Position numbers and translations under genes: made by a program. A stretch of DNA of 64,000 nt from Corallium rubrum. Lineage: Eukaryota > Cnidaria > Anthozoa > Scleralcyonacea > Coralliidae. Location of the stretch: contig OZ035997.1 of the NCBI GenBank assembly GCA_964035015.1, positions 18,259,866-18,323,865 on the forward strand, written 5' to 3'. The notes beneath the pieces were generated by a model, which searched no databases, was not told the DNA's origin, and worked only from the letters and a program-made list of their open reading frames with translations. Shown here in pieces: positions 12,901 through 22,649 of this stretch. Each line of letters begins with the position of its first letter. The first letter of the stretch is position 1.

Positions 12901-15900
12901 ACTGGCAAAGCATTCTGGTAGTGGTAGTTGTAGTCACCCAAGGCCATCTCACGTCAACGAGCAAATAGCTTTTTGCAGGACTATTTAAACAACTTACCCT
13001 ATCCTTTGGATTCAAAGAATCTAAAACGGTTGTAGCTGCCGTGACAGCGATCTCCATCAGCGTTTTCTCACCGTGCTTCTTGTCCATTGAACCACTTTTG
13101 TCGATAATTAATACGATATCTTTTGGTTCAGGTGCAATTCCTTGTACATACCACGTGCGTATTCGGTGGTCGTAATTAAAACAATCCGGGTATTTAAATG
13201 CTGGATAAACAGAAAAGATTCCTTCTTGAGAGCCAAAATATTGCCATCTTAAATCAGGATTTCTTTTTGCGTTCTTCACCATCGCGTCTAGTACACTCTT
13301 TGGCAAATGTTTCGCTTTTGGATCCAACGGTTTTGCTCGATTTTCGCAAAATTTATCGTTAAATACTTTCGTCTTAAATCTGTAATCGTTCACAGTTGGT
13401 TGAACTTTACAACATTCAGGGTAGGTTTCCGACGAAGATAACAAATCATTACTGTAAGCATTTTCAACGGCCGTTTTTATTTGCGTAAGAGCAAAGATTT
13501 TTTCGTGCATTCTTTGTTTTAACACATTGGCCAAGTTTTCAATAAGTTTATTACCGTCAATATCATCGTGAACGAACTTTAAATTATCAAAGTACCTCTG
13601 CAAAAAAATGCAATGGAAAAAATACATTTATATATATATATACATTTGCTTTTTATAAATTTACACGAAGCAAGTGTAACAATTATACATAATAAATTCT
13701 TTACATTTATTTATATTTAAGAAATTAATGGTTCATGATTTGGCGTGCTCCATCGAGTTTTAGTATACACCCAACCATCGTCTATTACAAATCCTGCATT
13801 CTGATTGGCTACTCAACCGTTGTCTATTCGTGATGGACAACGTTTGAGAAAAATGAAAACAAACCTGAAAAAATATGGCAGTAAACTCTCGTTTTGCAGA
13901 CGTTTCGGAGGAATTTTTTGAGAGTTTGATAGAAAATTGTATCCCTGAGAAAACTAAAAACGCCACAAAATATGGCATGAAGATTTTTAATGGTAAGGAA
14001 CGAAATACAATTAAACCGTATTTTATTAATTAAATCTGCTTTTACTTGCCGCTCGCGAGTGGTTAAATAACACAACATTTTCGTCAGTTTGCACTAGAAA
14101 AACTGTATTTTTTAGAGTAGGTACAGGGTGTATACTAAAACAATTAGACAACTCGTCCTCGTTGTCTATGCGCGAATAGTCAACTCAGGCTTCGCCTTCG
14201 TTGACTATTCGCTCATAGACAACTCGGACTCGTCGTCTAATTGTTAACTGGTAAATATTGCAACACGTCTGAGCGACAGAGCCGACTATTTAGTTGGAAG
14301 TGCTTGTGGAAGCAGAATAGCACAGATCGATGCATCAATAATTCACTTAAAACAACAAGGCAAAGTATTTACTCAGTCGTCTAGTATATTTAGTAACATT
14401 TCAATCAACTTTTCTTATTCCCTGATTGACTATATATTATTATGATTCCAAAAAAATTCGCAAAATTTATAAAAATTTGCATTTATGTTTGAAGAATAAT
14501 GTTCATAATTATAATACACGCACTCTTGGTGTGAACAAAAAACAACAAAACGGAATAACTTTAATGCATTCTTCAAATTGTAATACTTATATATACAGTG
14601 AATAATTAACATTATTAGAGGAATTTTAACTTAAGCACAGGTGATAGTGTTTATTAGAAATCTGTTGGTCAGTACGTTGAAGTTTGATTATGATTTATAT
14701 TTTATAAACCTTTTAACACCTACATGCAGTTGCATGCAGTGACAGTGTTTATGCATAGTGAGCGCCACAGATAGTGAGCACCACAAGGTTACAACATACC
14801 CGCGGGTATATAAATTTTATACTTATTACCAAACAAACTACAAGCACCTTATTATTGTTTGTTTTCTGTAGGAGGGAATAAAATTCTTTGACCTAAAAAT
14901 CTATTTTTTACGGTGATTGACAGTATGATGGAAAATTGACGTTTATTGAAATTCAAACAAACGTTGGTCAAGCTCAGTCTACGAAACACAAGTAATTCTG
15001 AGTAATTTGTGCTTGACAAACATCCACCAAACATGTTAGAATTACATTCGAGTTCTTGAAATGCTACGGGGCGACGATGCCGATAAGTTGATAACATAAA
15101 TAATGTTACAGTGTATATAATATAAACTAGAAGTTACTACCGCAAGTGAAGTGCTGCCTCGAAAGGGACAAAAACCTTTAGCCTACTCCACAGGCAAATA
15201 TCTGCAGTCCGTGACCAATGTGACACCCCTCTTGCCCACTCCACCCAAGATTACCCACACCACTCAAGACTGCCCCCTCTCCCCAATATTACCCACACAA
15301 CCCAAGATTGTCCACTCCACCCAAGATTTCCCACTCCACCTGATTGCCCACTCCACCCGATATTACCCACTCCACCCGAGATTGCCCACTCCACCCAAAA
15401 TTGCCCACTCCACCCAAAATTGCCCACTCCATCCAAGATTGCCCGCTCCACCCAAGATTGGCCACTCCACCCAAGATTGGCCACTCCACCCAAGATTGCC
15501 CACTCCACCCGAGATTACCCACTCCACCCAAGATTGCCCACTCCACCCGAGATTGCCCACTCCACCTAAGATTGCCCACTCCACCCAAGATTACCCACTC
15601 CACCCGAGATTGCCCGCTCCACCCAAGATTACCCACTCCACCCGAGATTGCCCAATCCACCCGAGATTGCCCAATCCACCCGAGATTGCCCACTCCACCC
15701 GAGATTGCCCACTCTACCCAAGATTGCCCACTCTACCCAAGATTACCCACTCCACCCAAAATTGCCCACTCTACCCAAGATTGCCCACCCTACCCAAGAT
15801 AGCCCACTCCACCCAAAATTGCCCACTCCACCAAAGATTGCCCACTCCACCTAAGATTGCCCACTCCACCTAAGATTGCCCACTCCACTCACCTCTTCAC

Positions 15901-18136
15901 CATAAGAGCCCACAGAGTTGCCTTCGAAGAAGACTGGGAAGTCCAAAAATGTAATATTAATTACAATAGCCAGAGTATTTACACATCTCTTCTATATTTT
16001 TTAATTATAAGATTGAAAACAAAAAGGGTTTTGACAGGATATACACACAATTAAATAATCACACCTCTTGCTCTGATGCTGTGGCAAAATTGTCAATGCA
16101 ATTCCAAGTGCTTAATATGTTTTGACAAATCTAGAGCTTTAATAAAATTATACAGCAATGTACCATTGAGCCCATCACATTATTTTGTAGAATTTGTATA
16201 AGTCAAAATACACACACGCAGATAGTAGCGTCTGATCAGAATGCTGATCAGTCACGGCTAACTGACTACAATAGGCCTATTTGATATTTTTTATGATAAA
16301 GCATGAGCGGCCGATCTGTATGGGGATCAGTTACAAGGCAAGCCGAAGTAAAGTCCCCATACACATTGGACGCGAATGCTTTATCGTACTTGTGAAATGA
16401 AACAATAGAATGAAGCTTGACGCCATCACTCTTTAATGGCTCGATTTTATACGTGTGACATCCATGTTGAGGAAAACGTCGCATGCTTAAGCTCTTTAAT
16501 TGAAAATGCTTCGGACGATAACAAGTATTTTACTACTAAATAGTAAATGGTAGCAACTCGCAGCACTTCACTTTTGATAAAAACTTCTAGTTAGTATTCA
16601 TAACTTTAAAGATCACCAAGAAGGCGAATTAGTATCCGTAAGTAATAGTTCAAATACGAGACGGAGGACTTCGCCGGGATTTCAAAGTCCGAGTGCTTTT
16701 GAAAAGGCGAGCCTTAATGCATGAGGGCTTTGTAATCCCGGTCAAGTCCAACGTCGAGTATTTGAACTGACTTCTCAAACTCAAAACTCCGAAGATATCT
16801 CTGAAACGTAATATAATTTGCCTTATTACAAAGTCCAAAGACTTGAAAACCAATTTTGCATTATTTCAAAGTACTAGTACTTTCGTCCCTCCGATTTTAA
16901 AGTACTGATTAAGAATTATTAATGAGTTTGAGAACTTTTGATACAGATCGCTTTGTCCAAAAGATGATCTTTATTGGGATTTACAGACGTATACATGTGA
17001 CTTGAATATGCTACGTTTTGATTGCTTCTTAACCTCATTAGTTATTCATGAATTTCACAAGCTGATTGCAATTGCCGTCCGTAGATCTTACGGTTCCTAA
17101 TTAGTGTATCAAAGTACTACTCGTTGAAGTATACTCAGTCTACTCAGATGCAAATAAAGAGCTCGTTTTAAGACTTTGGGTGGCTAATAAAAACTGTAGG
17201 GAGTCCCTTAATAAGCTAGAAAAACTAATCCTGCATGAAAGGCCAATGTTTTTCTCCGCATCCATTATTTTTAAAATTGGTCGTCGTTTCCGCCCTAATG
17301 AAGAGTATAGAACTGGTTGAAAAGTAAAAGATCGCAAATGTGAAGCCAAAAGCGAACTGGGATCTATTTGAAATCGATCCGTAAACTCAGCAGTATAGCT
17401 GATCTAAATGCGAGCTAAGTTGAAACGGCATTTATTTTTTAGGCAATCTACGACTTCTACATGCAGAGGCAAACTTCGATTGACCTAACTCACAAGCGCC
17501 AACGAAACCTTATATATACAAATTCAGTCGCCTTTCGTTCTGATTGACTTTTTCGAACATCACACAGCTGTATGACGCATCAGAATTCGATAATTTTTAA
17601 CTGCGCCCATGCAGTATTGTGACGTGTTAATTTATATACGGAAGATCATGCGAAAGTGAAAGCACTGATTGAAGTAACTGAACAAATAGATACGATACCA
17701 GTAACGTATTAATGAACTGTCGAAAGCAAGATTATGTGGCGACTAGACGTTGTGAAATTGTCAATCATATTTGCTTTGTCGTCAGTGTTGTGTAAAACCA
17801 CGGCAGAGATGGCAAAAAGGTCATTCTGTGGCGGCTAAGTATAAGACGAATAGTTCATCCGAGCTCAAGTTTGTTTAGACGTTGTGCAAAAATCTGTGAG
17901 GAGTAAAGATAAATTTAAGTAATTGAATTAAATTAGACCTATCTTTATAGATATACGTGAATTAAGGTACAGTGAGAAACAGATCATGATTTGATTAAAC
18001 TCACCTGCAGTTTTTTGACTCCTAGAACGTCATCTTGCAATTGCTTAAGAACATTAGAAAATGAAGAGTGATCTAAAAGATCTTGTCCAGCACTACCCGT
18101 AATCAAGTTTAGCAAAATAAGAAACAGCCACCACAT
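938..18136 (-). CDS. VWFA and Cache domain protein, calcium-channel alpha2delta / CACHD1-like (5' part of gene)
   Basis: Eight exons join in phase: 18005-18136, 12998-13597, 11915-12059, 10790-11070, 8333-8471, 5682-5961, 4837-5027, 938-1262, all with GT/AG borders. They give about 697 aa; more exons lie past base 1. Exon 1 encodes a signal peptide (MWWLFLILLNLITGSAG). Exon 2 holds the VWA_N region (QYFGSQEGIFSVYPA, RTWYVQG) and then the VWA domain with MIDAS DKSGS at about residues 210-214. The VWA ends with VVLFLTDGKPTD and IFAYGIGEHD. A Cache domain follows (VIGVAGTDV, SYAFLID, VIHPFMP), then a second one begins (IKPGTVIDKTYDPTQRLW). Proteins of this family are extracellular auxiliary subunits of voltage-gated calcium channels. 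Assignment to CACHD1 rather than classical alpha2delta rests on remembered similarity around the Cache domain and is tentative. Many introns carry inverted-repeat elements. Confidence 0.9.
1495..1620 (+). repeat. Dispersed repeat with the GGGTCC...GAGTCATC...CCCTAGAATACTG core
   Basis: The block 'ggggtcctcttgagtcatcg' followed by 'agccgaaaccctagaatact' recurs at 12845-12925 in the same orientation and at 12245-12320 inverted, with small differences. That makes it a dispersed family with three copies in one gene. A tRNA-like sequence follows directly downstream of this copy. Confidence 0.7.
1628..1698 (+). repeat. tRNA-like sequence (pseudogene or SINE head)
   Basis: A cloverleaf can be drawn: 7-bp acceptor (CCCTCCG with CGGAAGG, one mismatch), D arm GGCTC/GAGC and T arm GTGGG/CCTGC. 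There is an A-box (TGGCTCAGTGG) and a B-box (GGTTCAATTCC). The anticodon-loop triplet is AGA, which would be Ser. However, there is no long variable arm and the anticodon stem has a mismatch, so a working tRNA-Ser is unlikely. A tRNA-derived SINE head or pseudogene fits better. Confidence 0.55.
1790..1892. repeat. Short palindromic element (MITE-like hairpin)
   Basis: Arms of about 36 bp starting CCCCGTTTACACTAGAGC mirror each other around a short centre (CCGTTTACACTAGAG...CTCTAGTGTAAACGG). The design, a GGCCCCGTTTACAC-type end on a fold-back, is typical of small non-autonomous DNA transposons. Confidence 0.8.
2281..2700. repeat. 420-bp inverted-repeat element
   Basis: The outer arms GGTAGTTAGTAATGTTGC and AAGTTTCATTTCAAAAT reappear inverted at 2664-2700. 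The inner arms (TATTTTGGAGC, GTGGCCGAGCTTG, TATGACGCCATAGACTCAA) are mirrored at 2540-2630. No convincing reading frame lies inside. Confidence 0.75.
2841..3338. repeat. 500-bp inverted-repeat element rich in GAGAGTTGATGAGAG motifs
   Basis: The ends are GGCCCGATCAAACGAGGATG on the left and CATCCTCGTTTGACCGGGGC on the right. Inside, GATGAGAGTTGATGAGAG and its complement AACTCTCATCAACTCTC occur many times in both orientations, so alternative hairpins are possible. Internal end-like motifs (TTTGACCGGCC, TTTGACCGGGGC) suggest nested or duplicated termini. Confidence 0.75.
3650..4392. repeat. 740-bp fold-back element
   Basis: Near-perfect inverted halves: GGAAACGATGTTTGCACAAC near 3671 is mirrored at 4345-4372, and the 4000-4070 block is mirrored at 4145-4215. 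A short direct duplication (GGCGGCCATATTGGTGTAC) occurs at 3809 and 3841. The short open frames here are symmetry artefacts. Confidence 0.8.
5374..5390. repeat. Poly-C tract (17 C)
   Basis: A homopolymer run of 17 C in intron sequence. Other poly-C or poly-G runs occur at about 23062, 42300, 43171 and 47467. Exact lengths may be unreliable because such tracts are prone to sequencing error. Confidence 0.9.
5990..6130. repeat. Small hairpin next to the 5682-5961 exon
   Basis: TAGTGCCATAATGAAAC near 6078 pairs with GTTTCATTGTGGCACTA near 6110. The neighbouring TAAGAGCCCAGCA motif resembles the arms of the hairpin at 62411-62537, which suggests a shared family. Confidence 0.5.
6145..6768 (-). 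pseudogene. Frameshifted LINE reverse transcriptase 3' piece
   Basis: On the minus strand, 6752 to about 6525 encodes VLSPLLFVIVMEALTQEV and then LLYADDLALMAES, the catalytic YADD box of a non-LTR reverse transcriptase. Near 6525 the frame shifts; the new frame runs MEAKGLKVNIGKTKVMVSG. It then enters a Cys/His-rich finger (CTACG...CTECSGRVHKRC) and ends at 6281. This is a 5'-truncated dead copy in sense orientation in the alpha2delta/CACHD1-like gene. Its 5' break lies against the arm of the next inverted-repeat element. Confidence 0.85.
6770..7830. repeat. 1-kb inverted-repeat element
   Basis: The left arm (CGGCCGGCCAACC, then ATGGCATTTTTTGTTACAAG) is mirrored at 7740-7820 (CTTGTAACAAAAAATGCCAT, GGCCGGTCG). 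The inner arms (CGCATAACTCACAATCATAA and ACTTCGAAGAAAAGCC) are mirrored at 7450-7550. No transposase frame is visible. Confidence 0.75.
8045..8275. repeat. Degenerate tandem repeat, about 65 bp unit
   Basis: The phrase ATCATCACTATTTTTAGTTTGAATA recurs about four times with drift (8060, 8105, 8165, 8235). It is a decayed AT-rich satellite lying just below the exon at 8333-8471. Confidence 0.5.
8472..9507. other. Intron stretch with little recognised
   Basis: AT-rich intron of the alpha2delta/CACHD1-like gene. The only clear structure is a short perfect hairpin, GTAAAAACTAACTGAG/CTCAGTTAGTTTTTAC, at 9229-9263. Confidence 0.5.
9508..10297 (-). mobile_element. Penelope-like element 3' fragment with GIY-YIG endonuclease
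   Basis: On the minus strand, about 10010 to 9645 reads CGQRYIGKTERCLAKRLCEH and then AVANHFVNC, and ends LLLESIHIKFNRPELNSGLK before a stop. This is the GIY-YIG endonuclease that closes Penelope-like retroelement proteins (YIG, the helix Arg/His residues, the late Glu-Asn). The reverse transcriptase is missing. The fragment is bracketed by arms of about 150 bp in inverted orientation (9508-9655 and 10150-10297), and a smaller hairpin sits at 9990-10063. Inverted partial long terminal repeats are known for this class. Whether these arms are such repeats is inference. Confidence 0.8.
12245..12925. repeat. Composite repeat: inverted arms around a 28-bp tandem array
   Basis: Outer inverted arms share the ACCCGTCCAGTC / GACTGGACGGGT and CTTTGCCAGTATT / AATACTGGCAAAG motifs. 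Inside lies a direct repeat of about 60 bp (ACCAGATTTCTGATTAGG...) at 12353 and 12707. Between its copies, from about 12407 to 12703, are about ten copies of a 28-bp unit, GATTGCTAAAATCTTGAGAC plus TAAAAAA. The array sits in the intron between the exons at 11915-12059 and 12998-13597. Confidence 0.85.
13780..14245 (+). mobile_element. Decayed DNA element with a recombinase-like first exon
   Basis: The left side starts with ACAAATCCTGCATTCTGATT, a dispersed sequence that recurs at 45137. The right side is a hairpin (14121-14245) built of GACAACTCG and CGAATAGTCAACTC motifs. The left side carries related GTCTATTCGTGATGGACAAC sequence. The single exon within is listed separately. I read this as an internally deleted copy of a larger element. 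It is antisense to the host gene, in its first intron. Confidence 0.5.
13875..13992 (+). pseudogene. First exon resembling Crypton/KIAA1958-type tyrosine recombinase N-terminus
   Basis: ATG at 13875 opens 39 codons (MAVNSRFADVSEEFFESL, then ENCIPEKTKNATKYGMKIFN) and ends in a strong donor (AATG|GTAAGG) in phase 1. The pattern of an S-E-E-x-x-x-x-L-I-E helix followed by N-T-x-x-A-T-x-Y-G-M-x-x-F resembles the N-terminal SAM-like fold of Crypton-derived tyrosine recombinases. The match is from memory. No downstream recombinase exon is visible, so this is a remnant that still offers a promoter, an ATG and a splice donor. Confidence 0.55.
14246..15150. other. Intron stretch with nothing recognised
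   Basis: AT-rich first-intron sequence of the alpha2delta/CACHD1-like gene. It holds short duplications such as AGTGAGC(G/A)CCACAG at about 14758 and 14774 and ATGCAGTTGCATGCAGT near 14725. No coding or RNA signal is seen. Confidence 0.4.
15225..15893. repeat. 19-bp minisatellite (CCCACTCCACCCAAGATTG)n
   Basis: About 33 units of a 19-bp repeat, with variants at AAGA/GAGA/AAAA. Because 19 is not a multiple of three and the unit has no stop in any phase, long frames appear on both strands; the plus-strand frame at 15151-15873 is 240 codons with a 19-residue period. These frames are artefacts. Confidence 0.95.
16640..16775. repeat. Short inverted repeat
   Basis: AGTTCAAATACGAGACG at about 16647 mirrors CGTCGAGTATTTGAACT at about 16752. 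It is a probable small MITE in intron sequence. Confidence 0.5.
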
Positions 18137-18344
18137 TCTTATATACGATTCTCATACACAAAGATCTTGATTATTATAACAAAACGTTTTATCGATGTGG
18201 ATTCCTGAACAGTTTGCGCAGACAAAAGTGAGCTATGCATGCATGCATGCGTTAAATTATTTCGACAATTCCGCTACGAAAGAAATTATAGATGCATGAG
18301 AAATGCATCCTGTGGCCTGTGCATGCATTCATCTTACTACATTT

Positions 18345-18512
18345 TACGTACTGCTCCGAAACATGGCAAAACTGAAGCAGAAGATGTACAAAGAAACTGA
18401 AAAAGGTTAACGAACGCGCCATTCGCTTCGTCTTCAACGATAAAATCACTCCTTATGAAATCCTATTAAGTGAAATGGGACACGAAACACTTTCGAACGA
18501 ATTTAGAATTTC
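18345..18512 (+). pseudogene. LINE reverse transcriptase C-terminal scrap
   Basis: The plus-strand frame reads TKKLKKVNERAIRFVFNDK and then TPYEILLSEMG, with an upstream stop. This 'VNERAIRFVFND' block is typical of the C-terminus of CR1/L2-type non-LTR elements. It lies about 0.2-0.4 kb upstream of the start codon of the alpha2delta/CACHD1-like gene, on the opposite strand, so it occupies that gene's probable promoter area. Confidence 0.7.
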
Positions 18513-18636
18513 CTAAAAAAAAACATCCTAGAATTTCCTAAAGTTGGACTTAATTAAATCATGGCGGTATATACGGCTGCAAAACTGTAGAACTCAAAAC
18601 TGCGAGAAAGTGCGAGAGAAACAAATAACTTTAATT

Positions 18637-18764
<128 letters not shown>

Positions 18765-18940
18765 AACTTAGTACGAAGTCTAGAATTACATTAAATTTCG
18801 TGCAATATTTTTAAATGTGCAATACTAATTACTAATTATTTTGTTTATTTATAATTATAATAGTTACTCCCTAATATATGTTAACTTGATTTGTGCGTCA
18901 CAAATGTGATAAAGGATTTATCATCGTGACTGAAGTGTTT

Positions 18941-19510
18941 TTTGGACAACCTCTGTGATAACGAACTCAGTATCTCAGTTTTCTTAGGCAACCTCTGTGA
19001 TAATGAACTCAGTATCTCAGTTTTCTTAGGCAACCTCTGTGATAACGAACTCAGTATCTCAGTTTTCTTAGACAACCTCTGTGATAATGAACTCAGTATC
19101 TCAGTTTTCTTAGACAACCTCTGTGATAACGAACTCAGTATCTCAGTTTTCTTAGACAACCTCTGTGATAACGAACTCAGTATCTCAGTTTTCTTAGTCA
19201 ATCTCTGTGATAACGAACTCAGTATCTCAGTTTTCTTAGGCAACCTCTGTGATAACGAACTCAGTATCTCAGTTTTCTTAGACAACCTCTGTGATAACGA
19301 ACTCAGTATCTCAGTTTTCTTAGTCAATCTCTGTGATAACGAACTCAGTATCGCAGTTTTCTTAGACAACCTCTGTGATAACGAACTCAGTATCTCAGTT
19401 TTCTTAGGCAACCTCTGTGATAACGAACTCAGTATCTCAGTTTTCTTAGGCAACCTCTGTGGTAACGAACTCAGTATCTCAGTTTTCTTAGCCAACCTCT
19501 GTGATCGTGA
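18941..19510. repeat. 42-bp minisatellite, open in frame on both strands
   Basis: About 13.5 copies of a 42-bp unit (TGTGATAACGAACTCAGTAT, then CTCAGTTTTCTTAG and linker). As 42 is divisible by three, a 14-residue unit repeats perfectly on each strand: NLCDNELSISVFLG on plus and PKKTEILSSLSQRL on minus, giving frames of 223 and 204 codons. Most variation is at the GGC/GAC/GTC linker. Nothing indicates that either frame is translated. It lies about 0.8 kb upstream of the alpha2delta/CACHD1-like start codon. Confidence 0.93.
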
Positions 19511-19993
19511 ACTAAGTAGGTTAGTTACCTCAACCTCGGTAACTACGTCAGTTATTTACCTCAGGACCTCGAGTTCAGTAACTAACCTATACTTAATTTA
19601 CTGTTTATTATAAGTTTTACCACAGGCGTCCCGTGTGTGCTATTCGCCTATATACAATAGTACATATATTGGATATATGTCATCAAAATAAATTAAATTA
19701 GTAAAATGCAATTAAACATAAAATACCTGGTGTAGTGTTGTTCCTTGTTTTATTATACAACTGCATTAAAAACTGCCCAAATAACGCTAAAAATGAGTGC
19801 AAATATACAGCGATATTTGCATTAGTTATTTGCACTGTTTATTTGGCTTGTCAGCCAATCAACTTATCACAGGGGAGACTACTTCATGTATGCTTATTAT
19901 TTTGTTCTGGTACAAGTCACGCTAATTCTCTGGCCTTTTTAGAGTTTTCTTTTTCCATAAAAAAATGTTGATCAGAGCAGTTGTATAATAAAT

Positions 19994-20105
19994 CTCTTAT
20001 AAGATGTTTTGGTGTGTAGTATCGCTGTATATCTTTACTCGTCACAACTCGGCACAACTCGTAAAAATATACAGCGATACTACACTCCAAAACATCTAAT
20101 AAGAT
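19994..20105. repeat. Hairpin element
   Basis: TAAGATGTTTTGG and GTAGTATCGCTGTATAT are mirrored as ATATACAGCGATACTAC and CCAAAACATCTAATAAG around a centre with duplicated ACAACTCG. Confidence 0.8.
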
Positions 20106-20265
20106 ATATGTATCAGTCTCATTCTGGTAGTTTTCTTCACCAATGGCGAAGCCGCCAATCGTAAAACAATTAAGTAGCTCCTAACATGTGGTAACCACTA
20201 ATCTCTGGTATACACCATGCAACAGAATCCATGTATTTTTTGAAAGCAATGTAGTTAAAGAGTGT

Positions 20266-20576
20266 GTCATCATAGTCAATCGAGATATGGTCTGGAAACT
20301 CGGCAAACTTCAAAGCGCCTATAATGAGCTGTAATTTTATGTTGAACCGTACCTTACACCGTGCACACTCTTTGTTTTAGGTTTATTAATATTTAAATAG
20401 CACGGTTGAGTGATTGAACTGAAACGTTGCTATTGGACAATTCGTTCATTATACTAAAATACAATGTGTTCAGTGACCGTGCACCGTGCACAAAAATGCA
20501 TAAAAGCGAACAAAAAGATAGACCGAAGACTTTAGCTGAGTTTCCAGACCATATCTCGATTGACTTTGGTGTCATT
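20266..20576. repeat. Inverted-repeat element
   Basis: AGTCAATCGAGATATGGTCT plus GGAAACTC at about 20274 is mirrored at about 20538-20570, with weaker inner symmetry. No coding content is seen. Confidence 0.65.
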
Positions 20577-20639
20577 TATATATGGTGTAAGGAAGAGCAC
20601 AGCGTATTATCAATGCATAATATTTAAAGTGATTATTCC

Positions 20640-20840
20640 ACGAAATTTCACACTATTTTTTTTATGACTGCATTTGAAAGAACACTTAAATTGACAGAGT
20701 AACATCTTTCGTAGAATTTCGTTTCCTTGTTTCATTCTTGAGATATTCAGGTTTGTTTGATATGCAAATGTCATACTTATGACAGCACACTGCATGACTT
20801 TTTGAAAGAGCATCAATTTTAGGATGGTCCAATATTTTAT
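20640..20840. repeat. Half-copy of the repeat family seen at 36940-37410
   Basis: The run GTAACATCTTTCGTAGAATT through TTGAGATATTCAGGTTTGTT and ATTTTAGGATGGTCCAA matches 36981-37125 closely. In that copy the same sequence also returns inverted. Here only one arm is present. Confidence 0.75.
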
Positions 20841-22054
20841 TTTGTTTGTTAGTTTTAAGTTCAAGACGCCTAGGTCAAAGCATAATGGTTGTAAAACATA
20901 TAGTGGACGAAGTATATTATTGCAAGAAAATATCAAACAAGACGCCTGGTCAGGCGTTCACTCGGGCTACTGCAAAATCACAGTGCTATGCAGTGCTAAG
21001 GTCTAAAGTCTATTAAACACATTGGTCACAGACAAAAGTCAAAACGCAATCCAATTCATATATTTCCACACATGTACACAGCGTTCATATGTCGAGTCTC
21101 TTCAGGTATTAAATATCAACACAACTATCAACGGCGTGTGCGATTGTAAGTGTATATAATATCAAGATACTTGCCAGCGACATTACTGCCCAATAACTAT
21201 GTCTGTGAACACACAAAACACATCCGAGACGAGAAACGGCACTCACTCACTCAGTCAGTCAGTCGAAAAGAAAGACTATGCAGTCATGCACTGGTCACAT
21301 GCATAAATATGGTCACATGCCTCAGTTTCGCAAAGCTTATTGGTCAATATCGCCAGCGGCCGCGCGGAGGACTAATAACCGCGACCCCAAAAAAACAACA
21401 CGACCGAAACCTAGACTCGGCTACCACAGGTAGCCCGAGTAATAAAAAAATTAAAACAAGAAACTCCTGCGATTTACATAACCAACGATGTTGATACAGA
21501 GATTTGTTAAAACCTACGTTTTGGAAACTTAGTAAGGATTTTATAAAAATAGCCAAACGCGCTTTTGAAAAAATAACCCAAAACTACACAAACTGTAGAA
21601 CTATTATTTAATATTTTTCATTTTTACATTTATTATTCTTTATTTTTACATGAATGTATTAAAAAAAGGCGGGTCTTTAAAAGCTGCACATCATCACTTC
21701 ATACGCAACTCGTTTAATTTTCTGCATAATTTATTGAAATTATTACTTTAACAATAATTATAAATTTATAATCATACTCTGAAAACAAATTTCTTTTCTA
21801 ATAATACAGAGGGCAAAATTACTCGGATATGATTGGCTATAATGAAGAGGGCATTTTTTGTAATTCAGAGCAAAATTACTTGCCCTTGATTGGTTCTTTG
21901 ATCAGCAGTTCTTGCATGTGTCGCTTGGTTACTTAGCAACAGTGAACCTTAGAGGACTGATATTTTTTCAACAAATCTGCAAGGTTTTTCGCTCTGAAAA
22001 TGCTTTTTTGTTTACTTTGAACTAATTTAAATTATTGAAGGAGTGTAAACTATT
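20840..22054. other. Intergenic stretch with little recognised
   Basis: Between the GRTP1-like and alpha2delta/CACHD1-like genes. One short hairpin is present (CTCGGCTACCACAGGTAGCCCGAG at about 21417); CTCGGGCTAC also occurs near 20962 and 34560. No coding region is supported. Confidence 0.4.
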
Positions 22055-22188
22055 AAGGTGGTTTTCCACTAGGCGAAAAATGTCGCGCGAAGTGACATTT
22101 TCTTTTGTCTCGAGTGGAACTAATTAGCCAAGACAAAAGAAAAATGTCGAGTCGGTCGACAAATGTCGCCTAGTGGAAAACCGCCTTT
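22055..22188. repeat. Palindromic MITE-like element
   Basis: AAGGTGGTTTTCCACTAGGC on the left is mirrored by GCCTAGTGGAAAACCGCCTT on the right. Inner arms of ACATTTTCTTTTGTCT/AGACAAAAGAAAAATGT also pair. Confidence 0.85.
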
Positions 22189-22410
22189 AGTGAAAATGAA
22201 TACACACTACAAAATTTACGAACTTTTGCCTGTGTTTACAAAAAGAAAGCGACAGGCACAGCGATAGAGGGAGGGAAATTTGGAATGTTGCCGAGCACCG
22301 ACCATGATAAGGTACATTGTACTTCGACATTTTCTGGACATAATCTGGACATAATATAGCTCTTGAATAATTTTGCCCGCTATATCATTAACACCTGATC
22401 GCACGAGTTC

Positions 22411-22505
22411 TCATAAAATTAAGGTATAATTTCACTCGTGTTTTCAAATTTTTCTTACAAATTTCGTAAAATTTGAAAACACGCGTGAAATTAAACCCTA
22501 ATTTT
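22411..22505. repeat. Hairpin
   Basis: AATTAAGGTATAATTTCACT and CGTGTTTTCAAATTTT are mirrored as AAAATTTGAAAACACG and AGTGAAATTA-type sequence (22460-22503). Confidence 0.6.
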
Positions 22506-22649
22506 CCTCGGCCCCATCTGATTACCTATACAAATTACGGTTGAGCATATATTTTCCTGAAATGACGTCAAAGTGGTAGTAAATTAAAAACTTAAAGAGT
22601 TAGCTGGGTTAAGATTAGATTAGCATCAGAAACCAGACACAAAACAAAA

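Noticed and set aside
15151-15873. 240-codon plus-strand frame and several overlapping frames on both strands
   Set aside because: Product of a 19-bp minisatellite with no stop in any phase; the peptide period of 19 residues simply reflects 3 x 19 bp.
16266-16484. 72-codon minus-strand frame starting MRRFPQHGCHTYKIEP
   Set aside because: No recognised family, no splice context, lies in an intron near repeat-like sequence; not enough to call a gene.
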